Positions 1 through 5,772 are shown, counted from the stretch's first letter. The stretch: 7,043 nucleotides of DNA from Betaproteobacteria bacterium (GCA_947448675.1 CANFOR010000150.1:1-7043), one strand, 5' to 3'. Numbers and translations: made by a program. The notes: generated by a model not told the origin, from the letters alone.

Positions 1-350
1 CAGTAGTAGGCAATATGTCCCGAGGTATGGCCGGGCACGTCGAACACCTGAAACTGCAAGCCCATGGCCTGCACCGTGTCGCCCCCAGAGAGGCGGCTTA
101 CAGGCTCAGGAATGGTCTCAAAAGCGGGCCCCCATACCTTGGCGCCGGTAGCGTTGCGCAGGGCGTCTACACCGCCGACGTGGTCGGCATGGTGGTGGGT
201 GACTAGAATCGTCTCCAGCTGCAAACCGTGTTGCTGCAGGGCCTGCAGCACCGGCGCAGCGTCTCCGGGGTCAACCACCAAGGCTTTGGTGCCGTCGTGG
301 AGCAACCACAAATAATTGTCGTCAAAGGCGGGCAGTGGAATCAGGTTCAT
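1..350 (-). CDS. gloB: Hydroxyacylglutathione hydrolase (glyoxalase II), N-terminal part, cut by window edge
   Basis: The visible 116 residues match the metallo-beta-lactamase-fold glyoxalase II, which hydrolyses S-D-lactoylglutathione to D-lactate and glutathione in the cytosol, the second step of methylglyoxal detoxification. The N-terminus MNLIPLPAFDDNYLWLL is the classic start of GloB, so the ATG at 350 is well supported. The metal-binding motif THHHADH lies at residues 51-57, with H52, H54, D56 and H57 as ligands, and PGHTSGH at 106-112 supplies the next ligand, H108. The substrate-binding C-terminal half lies beyond base 1. The gene diverges from the methyltransferase, and the two start codons overlap in CATG at 348-351. 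No Shine-Dalgarno sequence is visible in front of this start; a promoter-like sequence lies very close (see 361-387). Family assignment is secure; only the C-terminal half is unseen. Confidence 0.96.
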   Translation of the reverse strand, partial: MNLIPLPAFDDNYLWLLHDGTKALVVDPGDAAPVLQALQQHGLQLETILVTHHHADHVGGVDALRNATGAKVWGPAFETIPEPVSRLSGGDTVQAMGLQFQVFDVPGHTSGHIAYY

Positions 351-1173
351 GGCTAGCAAAATTATAGGTTTGGATCAGTGGTTTCAAACGCCGCCGGGCC
401 AGTATTTACTGGACTGGGAGCGTGCGCGTTATGCGCAGGCCGTGGCCGATGTGTTTGGCTACCACGCGTTGCAATTGGGCCTGCCGGTTTTGAACACCCT
501 GGCCAGCAATCGCATGCCCCACCGTTGGTTGGCAATGCCGTTGGCCAGTAGCGATGGTACGCCATTGACCACGCCAAGCCTTCTACCAGCCCTCCAGCCC
601 GCCCTTCAACCCGCTTTGATAACCGACTTTGCCGCCTTGCCTTTTGCCGAAAACAGCCTGGACCTCGTGACCCTGCCGCACAGCCTGGAGTTGGGCGCCG
701 ACCCGCACGCCAGCCTGCGCGAGGTAGCACGCGTCTTGGTGCCCGACGGCCGCGCTATCATCACCGGCCTGAACCCGGCCAGCCTGTGGGGCCTGCGCCA
801 GCGCCGTGCCAAACTCTGGCGCAGCCTGGGCTGGGGCGAGCTGTATTTGCCCGACATGGGCGAGTTCATTGCCTACCGGCGTTTGCGCGACTGGCTGCGC
901 CTACTCGACTTTGAGGTCGAGGCCAGCCAGTTTGGCTGCTACCGCCCCGCCGTGCGCAGCGCGCAATGGCTAGAGCGCACCGCCTGGGCCGACGGCCTGG
1001 GCCCGCGCTGGTGGCCCATACTCGGCGCAGCCTACAGCATCGTGGCGGTCAAGCGCGTGCGCGGCATGCGCCTGATTCGCGCGCCGCGCAAGGCCACCAA
1101 GTTTGCTGCCAATGCTCCTGTTGCGATAGCAAGAAAACAAGACGCCATGCGCTTTAACAACGAAAACTCCTAA
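349..1173 (+). CDS. YafS-like class I SAM-dependent methyltransferase domain protein
   Basis: This 274-residue protein has the later half of a Methyltransf_11-type fold: DFAALPFAENSLDLVTLPHSLE at about 93-114, DPHASLREVARVL at 118-130, and GRAIITGLNPASLWGLR at 134-150. It resembles E. coli YafS, and the order gloB / yafS / rnhA is the same in E. coli, which supports orthology. The substrate is unknown. The usual glycine-rich SAM-binding motif I (DxGxGxG) is not apparent; the corresponding region reads FGYHALQLGLP at 36-46. Residues 79-90 hold a short PALQ repeat. I chose the ATG at 349 because the homologous part (LDQWFQTPPGQYLL) starts a few residues later; a TTG at 316 would run further into gloB. 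The stop shares TAATG with the rnhA start. The C-terminal tail after residue 255 may derive from a small interspersed repeat. The product class is fairly sure, the function is not. Confidence 0.85.
   Translation: MASKIIGLDQWFQTPPGQYLLDWERARYAQAVADVFGYHALQLGLPVLNTLASNRMPHRWLAMPLASSDGTPLTTPSLLPALQPALQPALITDFAALPFAENSLDLVTLPHSLELGADPHASLREVARVLVPDGRAIITGLNPASLWGLRQRRAKLWRSLGWGELYLPDMGEFIAYRRLRDWLRLLDFEVEASQFGCYRPAVRSAQWLERTAWADGLGPRWWPILGAAYSIVAVKRVRGMRLIRAPRKATKFAANAPVAIARKQDAMRFNNENS
361..387 (-). promoter_or_regulatory. Candidate gloB promoter, possibly leaderless, inside the methyltransferase 5' end
   Basis: On the minus strand a perfect TATAAT lies at 366-361 and a TTGAAA (5 of 6 matches to the -35 consensus) at 387-382, with a short 15-base spacer. 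Transcription would be expected to start near 354, only about 4 bases before the gloB ATG at 350, which would give an almost leaderless mRNA. This agrees with the lack of a Shine-Dalgarno sequence there. The spacer is shorter than the usual 16-18, and one perfect hexamer can occur by chance, so this is an inference. Confidence 0.45.
1112..1147 (+). repeat. Possible diverged copy (D) of the GCTAC-n7-ATAGC interspersed repeat
   Basis: ATGCTCC, seven bases, then ATAGC reproduces the spacing of the clearer copies at 2047 and 6570, and a GACGC follows further on. TGCT at 1113-1116 and AGCA at 1128-1131 could form a small hairpin stem. It encodes part of the tail of the methyltransferase. Similarity beyond the first 20 bases is weak, so this may be chance. 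Confidence 0.3.
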
Positions 1174-1622
1174 TGAATCCTGTAGAAATTTATACCGATG
1201 GTGCCTGCAAAGGCAACCCCGGCCCTGGCGGCTGGGGCGTGCTGCTCAAAGCCGGCACGACCGAACGCGAACTCTTTGGCGGTGAGCTGGGCACCACCAA
1301 CAACCGCATGGAACTGATGGCCGTGATCGAAGCGCTAAGCGCCCTTAAACGCCCCTGCCAAGTCACCCTTTACCTTGACAGCGAATACGTGCGCAAAGGC
1401 ATCACCGAGTGGATCCACGGCTGGAAGGCGCGCGGCTGGCGCACGGCGGCCAAGCAGCCCGTGAAAAACGTCGACCTGTGGCAACGGCTCGACGCCGTGG
1501 TTGCAAGCAGCGGCCACGTGATCGACTGGCGCTGGGTCAAAGGCCACGCAGGCGACCCCGGCAACGAGCGCGCCGACGGCCTGGCCAACCGGGGGGTAGA
1601 AGTGGCTTTGGCGGGGCGTTGA
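1173..1622 (+). CDS. rnhA: Ribonuclease HI
   Basis: This is a 149-residue type I RNase H, the usual length. It cleaves the RNA strand of RNA-DNA hybrids, removing R-loops and helping remove primers and prevent aberrant replication starts in the cytoplasm. The four metal-binding acidic residues are all present: D9 in IYTDGAC, E47 in NNRMEL, D69 in YLDSEYV, and D135 in NERADGLA. The catalytic-loop histidine is H125 in WVKGHAG. The basic protrusion or handle region is visible around 75-98 (RKGITEWIHGWKARGWR). The ATG overlaps the upstream stop by one base (TAATG), and no strong Shine-Dalgarno sequence precedes it, so translation is probably coupled to the methyltransferase gene. In E. coli and many relatives dnaQ follows nearby; here the next gene is moeA on the other strand. 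Assignment is certain. Confidence 0.98.
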   Translation: MNPVEIYTDGACKGNPGPGGWGVLLKAGTTERELFGGELGTTNNRMELMAVIEALSALKRPCQVTLYLDSEYVRKGITEWIHGWKARGWRTAAKQPVKNVDLWQRLDAVVASSGHVIDWRWVKGHAGDPGNERADGLANRGVEVALAGR

Positions 1623-1670
1623 TGGGGGCTATGCAGCGCTTACTGGGGTTACCTTAAGACGGCTGGGGCC

Positions 1671-3098
1671 TTAAATCGCGCCGTCAAACATCAGCACATC
1701 CACCGCGTCGCCCACGGCGACCGAGCCTTGGTCGTGGTGCAGCACGATCAAGCCGTTGGCTTGCACCATGGAGCGCAGTACGCCGGAGCCTTGGTTGCCG
1801 GTGGTGCGCACCTGCAGGCTGCCGTCGGGCGCGGTGCTGACCACGCCGCGCTGGTACTCGGTGCGGCCGGGTTTTTTGCGCAGGGCTTCTTGGCTGTGCG
1901 CTTGGAGCAAGGGCTGGGGGCGGGCGTTGCAGCCCATCATGCGCAGCAGGGCCGGGCGCACAAAGGCCAAGAAGGTGACCATCACCGCCACCGGGTTGCC
2001 GGGCAGGCCAAACAGCACGGCGGTGTGGGCGGCGGCATTGGCTAGATTGCTACTATTTTCATAGCTGTATACGCCCGTATCCATTGGTTTGGCGGCGTTT
2101 TTCACTCTGGCAATGCGGCCCACGGCCATGGGCCTGCCGGGGCGCATGGCGATGCGCCAAAAGGCCACGCCACCCATGTTGCCCGCGCTGCCTGCACCGC
2201 CATCCTCGCCTGCACTACCCGCGCCCTGGCCGAGCTTGCGCATCATGGCCTTGGTGTGGTCGGCCTCGCCCACGCTGACGCCGCCGCTGGTGATGATGGC
2301 GTCGGCCTGGGCCGCGGCCTGCTCAAAGGCCGCTTGCAGGGCGGCGGGCTCATCGCGCACCACGCCCAGGTCGAGCACCACGCAGCCCATGCGGGTGAGC
2401 AGGCCAAACACGGTGTAGCGGTTGCTGTCGTACACCGCGCCTTCCCGCAGCGGCTCGCCCAGGCTGAAAATTTCGTCGCCTGTGGAGAAGTAGGCCACCC
2501 GCAGTTGCCGCACCACGCGCACGCTGGAAATGCCTAAACTGGCCGCCAACCCAAGCGCGGCGGGCGTGAGTAGCTCTCCTTTTTGTAGCGCTACACTGCC
2601 CTTGGCAAGGTCTTCCCCGGCCAAACGGCGGTTGTCACCTGGCTGCAAAAGGCCGTGGGCAATGGCGATGCGTTCGCCCGCTTCCTGCAACACCTGTTGC
2701 ACCAGTTCTTGCGGCGCCACGGTGTCCAGGCCGGGCGGGAGCACCGCGCCCGTCATGATGCGCAGGCACTCGCCAGGGCCCACTGCGCCCTGCCACGCTT
2801 TGCCCGCCAGGGCCGTGCCCACCGGGCGCAGCACCAGCGGCTGCGAGCTGGGCTGCGCACCGAGCTGGCTGCCCGCAAAGGCGTAGCCGTCCATGGCCGA
2901 GTTGTTGTGCGGCGGCACGTCGATGGGCGAGACGATGTCTTGCGCCAGCACCCGGCCCAGGGCTTGGAACAGTGGCAGCTCTTCGCTGCCGCTGATGGGC
3001 TCGACCATGCGCTCTAAAAACGCGTTCACCTGGTCTGCGCGCAGGGCCTGCGGGTCGTAGCCGTGCAGCTCGGCGGCGATTTGCTCAAAGGTCTTCAT
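1671..3098 (-). CDS. moeA: Molybdopterin molybdenumtransferase MoeA
   Basis: MoeA inserts molybdate into adenylylated molybdopterin to make molybdenum cofactor, in the cytoplasm as a dimer. The family motifs appear in order: GRVLAQD (48-54), NNSAMDGYAF (65-74), STGDE (205-209), YDSNRY (223-228), SGGVSVGEAD (271-280), RPGRPMAVGR (319-328), LFGLPGNPVAVMVTF (362-376) and QGSGVLRSM (436-444). At 475 residues it is longer than the usual roughly 400-410. The excess is mainly a Gly/Ala/Ser-rich insert at about 289-310 and an insert at about 331-358 between GRIAR and VLFGLPGNP. The second insert contains a copy of an interspersed repeat. Both lie in surface loops next to conserved active-site motifs, and the reading frame is intact, so the enzyme is probably functional. 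It follows mobA by 46 bases on the same strand. The ATG at 3098 fits the start of homologues. Confidence 0.97.
   Translation of the reverse strand: MKTFEQIAAELHGYDPQALRADQVNAFLERMVEPISGSEELPLFQALGRVLAQDIVSPIDVPPHNNSAMDGYAFAGSQLGAQPSSQPLVLRPVGTALAGKAWQGAVGPGECLRIMTGAVLPPGLDTVAPQELVQQVLQEAGERIAIAHGLLQPGDNRRLAGEDLAKGSVALQKGELLTPAALGLAASLGISSVRVVRQLRVAYFSTGDEIFSLGEPLREGAVYDSNRYTVFGLLTRMGCVVLDLGVVRDEPAALQAAFEQAAAQADAIITSGGVSVGEADHTKAMMRKLGQGAGSAGEDGGAGSAGNMGGVAFWRIAMRPGRPMAVGRIARVKNAAKPMDTGVYSYENSSNLANAAAHTAVLFGLPGNPVAVMVTFLAFVRPALLRMMGCNARPQPLLQAHSQEALRKKPGRTEYQRGVVSTAPDGSLQVRTTGNQGSGVLRSMVQANGLIVLHHDQGSVAVGDAVDVLMFDGAI
2047..2101 (+). repeat. Interspersed short repeat, copy A, in frame within moeA
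   Basis: This 55-base segment aligns without gaps to 6570-6624, with 35 identical positions by hand count. The shared blocks are TTGCTAC, ATAGCTG, ACGC, TTGGTT and a final TTTT, all at the same spacing. Small inverted repeats are present: GCTA...TAGC, and ATAC-gccc-GTAT at 2069-2080. Read on the minus strand it supplies MoeA residues 333-351, a stretch absent from typical MoeA. I recall elements of this type being numerous in Comamonadaceae; that is memory, not a search. Confidence 0.65.
2537..2591 (-). repeat. Possible third copy (C) of the interspersed repeat, in a conserved moeA segment
   Basis: Read on minus from 2591, the blocks GCTAC, AGCT, ACGCCCG, TTGG and TTGGCGGC fall at the same spacing as in copy A, with 33 of 55 positions identical and no gaps. 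The segment encodes LQKGELLTPAALGLAAS, which is ordinary conserved MoeA sequence, so convergence through codon use is a real alternative. Confidence 0.25.
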
Positions 3099-3144
3099 GG
3101 GTGTGTAGATGGCGTGTTGTGGGCCTTGCTAGCCGTGCCCGCGC

Positions 3145-3816
3145 TCAGGGGTTTTGCAAAGCCTGCAGCTCGGCCAGGGTGTTGGCATTGCTGAAGGCGC
3201 GCGGGTCGTCGCCCGGCGCGTCAAAGGGCACCAGCACCGTGGGGTGTTGGGCCGTCCAGGTGTCGATCTTGCGGCCGCCGCCTTCGGTGAAGGCACGCAG
3301 GCTGGCCAGCAACTCGGCGCGCAGCAGGCAAAACACCGGCTGGGGCCGTAGCGGGCCAGCCGGGCCAGCGCCACGCCAAGCGTCGCCTTTTGCGTCGTTG
3401 TGTGCATCACTCTCTGGCGCACTGACCATGGCGATGCTGGCCTGCGCTGCCTTTAGTGCGGCGAGCAAGCGCGCGGCCAGGTCGAGCGGGAACAGCGGGG
3501 TGTCGCAGGGCACGGTGAGCAGGTAGGGCGTTTGGCAATGCGCCAAGCCGGTTAAAAAGCCCGCCAAGGGGCCGGGGTAGTCGGGCAGGACATCGGGTAG
3601 CACCGGGGCCGCAAAAGGCCCACAAAGGGCCGCGTAGGCCGCTGCATTGCGGTTGGCGTTGAGCAGCAGCGCGCCCACCTGGGGCTGCAAACGCTCTAAG
3701 CTGTGCTGGGCCAAGGCCTTGCCGTGGAAGGGCTGCAAGCCTTTGTCCACCCCGCCCATGCGCGTGCCACGGCCTCCGGCCAGCACGATGGCCGTTATTT
3801 TGTGCGGATCAACCAC
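3145..3816 (-). CDS. mobA: Molybdenum cofactor guanylyltransferase MobA
   Basis: MobA transfers GMP from GTP to molybdenum cofactor, making the guanine dinucleotide form used by DMSO-reductase-family enzymes such as formate dehydrogenases and nitrate reductases. The nucleotidyltransferase signature IVLAGGRGTRMGGVDKGL is at residues 10-27, GPLAGFLTGL at 82-91, the metal-binding VPCDTPLF at 102-109, and the C-terminal NANTLAEL at 210-217. The start is a GTG at 3816; an in-frame stop lies just upstream and no earlier start exists. It overlaps the 3' end of moaA by 8 bases, which suggests translational coupling. The protein is 223 residues, somewhat longer than the usual 190-200. A Gly/Ala/Asp-rich loop at about 135-158, before RPQPVFCLL, accounts for the extra length. 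Order and overlap point to a moaA-mobA-moeA operon. Confidence 0.96.
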   Translation of the reverse strand: MVDPHKITAIVLAGGRGTRMGGVDKGLQPFHGKALAQHSLERLQPQVGALLLNANRNAAAYAALCGPFAAPVLPDVLPDYPGPLAGFLTGLAHCQTPYLLTVPCDTPLFPLDLAARLLAALKAAQASIAMVSAPESDAHNDAKGDAWRGAGPAGPLRPQPVFCLLRAELLASLRAFTEGGGRKIDTWTAQHPTVLVPFDAPGDDPRAFSNANTLAELQALQNP

Positions 3817-5014
3817 CGATGTAGCTCATCTCAACCCGTCGCGCACCTGAGCCCGTGCCCGTGCCCGTACCTGTGCCCGTGGGCGTGGGCGTGGGCGTGG
3901 GCGTAGCGTCGGCGGGCAGGCTGCTGCGCAGCTCGGAGTAGCGGTCGGTGCGGCCTTGCCAAATGTGGCCGATGGCCGAGGCCAGGTCGGCGTCGCTGGC
4001 AGAGGGGGTGCCGTCTGCGCCGCTGCGCAAGAGCGCACGCAGGTCGTGGCCCTGGCTGGCAAACAAGCAGGTGTAGAGCTTGCCCTCGGTCGAGAGGCGG
4101 GCGCGGTTGCAGTCGCCGCAAAAGGCTTGCGTCACGCTGCTGATGACGCCAACTTCGCCGGCGGCTGCGTCATGTTGGCCTGCGGCATTGGCGTAACCCC
4201 AACGCTCGGCGGTTTCGCCGGGCGCGCTGGGCTCTAGCTGCAGCAGGGGCAGCTCGGCGTGGATGCGCTGCACCACCTGGGCCGAGGGCAGCACCTCGTC
4301 CATGCGCCAGCCATTGGTGGCGCCAACGTCCATGTATTCGATGAAGCGCAGGGTCACGCCGCTGCCCTTGAAGTGCCGCGCCATGGGCAAAATTTGCTGC
4401 TCGTTGGTGCCGCGCTTGACCACCATGTTGACCTTGATGTGCTGCAGGCCCGCTGCCTGTGCAGCGGCAATGCCGTCGAGCACCTGGGCCACCGGGAAGT
4501 CGACATCGTTCATGGCGCGAAACACGGCATCGTCGAGGCCGTCGAGGCTGACAGTAACGCGCTGCAAGCCCGCGTCTTTGAGCGCCTGGGCTTTGCGCGC
4601 CAAGAGCGAGCCATTGGTGGTGAGCGTCAAGTCCAGGGGCTGGCCGTCTGGCGTGCGCAGCGCGGCCAGTTGGGCAATGAGCAACTCGAGGTTTTTGCGC
4701 AGCAAGGGCTCGCCGCCGGTGAGCCGAATTTTGCGCACACCATGTGCCACAAACTGCTGTGCCAGGCGGGTGATTTCTTCAAAGCTGAGCAAAGACTTGT
4801 GCGGCAGGTAGGCGTAGTCTTTGTCAAACACCTCTTTGGGCATGCAGTAGCTGCAGCGAAAGTTGCAGCGGTCGGTAACGCTGATGCGCAGGTCGTGCAA
4901 AGAGCGGCCCAAGGCGTCGCCCAGCAGACCCGTGGCCGCAATGCGCTGCGTGGGCAGGGTGGCTGCGCGCGCGGCGCTGCGCAGGTCGATGAGGGGAATA
5001 ACGCGTTCAGACAT
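3809..5014 (-). CDS. moaA: GTP 3',8-cyclase MoaA (radical SAM)
   Basis: MoaA performs the first committed step of molybdopterin synthesis: with SAM it converts GTP to (8S)-3',8-cyclo-7,8-dihydroguanosine 5'-triphosphate, which MoaC then processes. The N-terminal radical-SAM cluster motif CNFRCSYC is at 50-57 (C50, C54, C57), and the SAM-binding LTGGEPLL at 98-105. The second iron-sulfur cluster ligands are C299, C302 and C316 in FCGDCNRARLS and LYTCLF. The protein ends in MSYIGG, and the C-terminal double glycine needed for activity is intact. At 401 residues it is longer than the usual 330-370. Part of this is a Thr-Pro/Thr-Gly repeat (about 371-390) between SSLPADA and ARRVEMSYIGG. The ATG at 5014 is 26 bases after the toxin gene stop. 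No promoter is obvious in that gap, so it may be transcribed with the toxin-antitoxin genes or from a promoter inside them. Confidence 0.98.
   Translation of the reverse strand: MSERVIPLIDLRSAARAATLPTQRIAATGLLGDALGRSLHDLRISVTDRCNFRCSYCMPKEVFDKDYAYLPHKSLLSFEEITRLAQQFVAHGVRKIRLTGGEPLLRKNLELLIAQLAALRTPDGQPLDLTLTTNGSLLARKAQALKDAGLQRVTVSLDGLDDAVFRAMNDVDFPVAQVLDGIAAAQAAGLQHIKVNMVVKRGTNEQQILPMARHFKGSGVTLRFIEYMDVGATNGWRMDEVLPSAQVVQRIHAELPLLQLEPSAPGETAERWGYANAAGQHDAAAGEVGVISSVTQAFCGDCNRARLSTEGKLYTCLFASQGHDLRALLRSGADGTPSASDADLASAIGHIWQGRTDRYSELRSSLPADATPTPTPTPTGTGTGTGTGSGARRVEMSYIGG
3851..3904. repeat. Nine-unit hexanucleotide tandem repeat in moaA
   Basis: On the plus strand there are five GCCCGT units (the fourth is the variant ACCTGT), followed directly by four GGGCGT units, 54 bases in all. 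On the coding strand these give four Thr-Pro and five Thr-Gly dipeptides. The two halves are partly complementary and could pair imperfectly. Because the unit is six bases, gain or loss of units would keep the reading frame. Confidence 0.92.
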
Positions 5015-5040
5015 ACGGGTTTGACTCAGAAGCCCTGAGC

Positions 5041-5448
5041 TTACGCCAGTGCGGACGCAAGGTCCGTTTGCACAAAGTCTTGGCCTTTGTAGAGCAGGGG
5101 CAAGCCCAACGCTTTTGCCGCCGCGTAGGCGCAGCAGTCGCCAAAGTTCAAGCTGGCTGGGTGGCGGCCTTTGCCATATTTGCGCATCGCTTCGACGGCC
5201 AGCAAGGATTGAGTGGCATCAAACGCCACAATTTCAGGCGACAGTTGCTGCAAAAAGGCGCTGAGGCTCTGCGCTCCAATCTCGCCGCGCGCGAGCGCAA
5301 CCGTAAAGGCTTCTAGCTGGGTGACTGCGCTGATGTAGGTGCCACTGGCAGCGGTGATGCGCTGGGCCATTTGCGCGGCATCGTCTTCTTGGCGCAAGAT
5401 CGACATGATGGCTGAAGTGTCGATCACGATGCGATGCGCGCCGCTCAT
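5041..5448 (-). CDS. vapC: VapC-type PIN-domain ribonuclease toxin
   Basis: This 135-residue protein is a single PIN domain, the fold of VapC toxins, which are metal-dependent endoribonucleases acting on tRNA or rRNA and inhibited by the partner antitoxin. The acidic quartet is complete: D10 in VIDTSAI, E46 in TQLEAF, D104 in NFGDCCAYA, and D124 in KGQDFV. The N-terminal VIDTSAIMSILRQE and the NFGDCCAYAAAKALGLPLLYKGQDF stretch are typical of the family. The ATG at 5448 overlaps the stop of the antitoxin gene by four bases (ATGA), the usual arrangement for coupled translation in such pairs. Nothing looks broken, so the toxin is predicted active. The target RNA cannot be deduced. It lies 26 bases upstream of moaA on the same strand, an unusual neighbour for a cofactor operon. 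Confidence 0.92.
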   Translation of the reverse strand: MSGAHRIVIDTSAIMSILRQEDDAAQMAQRITAASGTYISAVTQLEAFTVALARGEIGAQSLSAFLQQLSPEIVAFDATQSLLAVEAMRKYGKGRHPASLNFGDCCAYAAAKALGLPLLYKGQDFVQTDLASALA

Positions 5449-5714
5449 GTGGGCAAGCCGTGTTCGTTGTAGCCAAGTAGGTCGTTATCAGAGCGGGTAT
5501 CCAACACTGGGAGCGCGCTGTATTGGCGACCGATGGCCATGAGCGAATCGTAGCGTGCTGTTGCGTCAAAGCTCGGCTCGGCCGGCTGCGCGGCCTCTAG
5601 GGCCTGTTCTAGCAAGACGGCGACCTGCTTGTTGACCGAGCGGTGATTGGCCAGCGCAACGCTTTGCAAACGGGTTTGCAGTCTTTCCGGCAGGCGCAGT
5701 GTGATGGTGCTCAT
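5445..5714 (-). CDS. vapB: VapB/FitA-like ribbon-helix-helix antitoxin
   Basis: This 89-residue protein begins MSTITLRLPERLQTRLQ, a short beta strand followed by helices (to about residue 45), as in ribbon-helix-helix DNA-binding domains. The C-terminal part, ending LLGYNEHGLPT, is the kind of extended tail that wraps the PIN-domain toxin. It should neutralise the downstream toxin and, as a dimer or as the toxin-antitoxin complex, repress its own promoter. The 29-bp palindrome 30 bases upstream is the natural operator. I chose the ATG at 5714 because it begins the ribbon strand; an in-frame TTG at 5762 would place the palindrome inside the gene and add residues unlike the family. There is only a weak ribosome binding site (GGTG). 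Assignment as an antitoxin is strong from context; the exact subfamily is less sure. Confidence 0.87.
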   Translation of the reverse strand: MSTITLRLPERLQTRLQSVALANHRSVNKQVAVLLEQALEAAQPAEPSFDATARYDSLMAIGRQYSALPVLDTRSDNDLLGYNEHGLPT

Positions 5715-5743
5715 GGCACCAATTTTACGATGAATTTGCCAGC

Positions 5744-5772
5744 ATGATTCATTTTGAGTCAAAATGAATCAT
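5744..5772. promoter_or_regulatory. Perfect 29-bp palindrome, likely toxin-antitoxin operator
   Basis: ATGATTCATTTTGA at 5744-5757 is the exact reverse complement of the 14 bases at 5759-5772, with a single base (5758) at the centre. It ends 30 bases upstream of the antitoxin ATG. A TTGACT resembling a -35 element lies across the centre on minus (5762-5757), and a weak GCAAAT at 5739-5734 lies 17 bases on, so a bound repressor would block the promoter. The minus-strand transcript has no U-run after the stem, so a terminator for the upstream SDR gene is less likely. Confidence 0.8.

Noticed and set aside
316..348. An upstream TTG start for the methyltransferase at 316.
   Set aside because: It would add residues unlike the family and overlap gloB by a further 33 bases; the ATG at 349 is a better start.
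1651..1674. TTAAG...CTTAA inverted repeat in the gap between rnhA and moeA as a bidirectional terminator.
   Set aside because: The stem is only five A/T-rich pairs with an 11-base loop and no U-run; it is too weak to call.
3851..3904. Hexanucleotide array as a CRISPR or protein-binding iteron array.
   Set aside because: The units are directly adjacent with no spacers and translate smoothly as part of MoaA.
4259..5038. A 259-codon open frame on plus, opposite moaA.
   Set aside because: It lies wholly antisense to a gene with clear radical-SAM motifs; long antisense frames are expected at this GC content and the product shows no recognisable domain.
5715..5762. An extended antitoxin starting at the TTG at 5762.
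   Set aside because: It would place the palindrome and promoter inside the gene, and the ribbon-helix-helix domain begins at the ATG at 5714.
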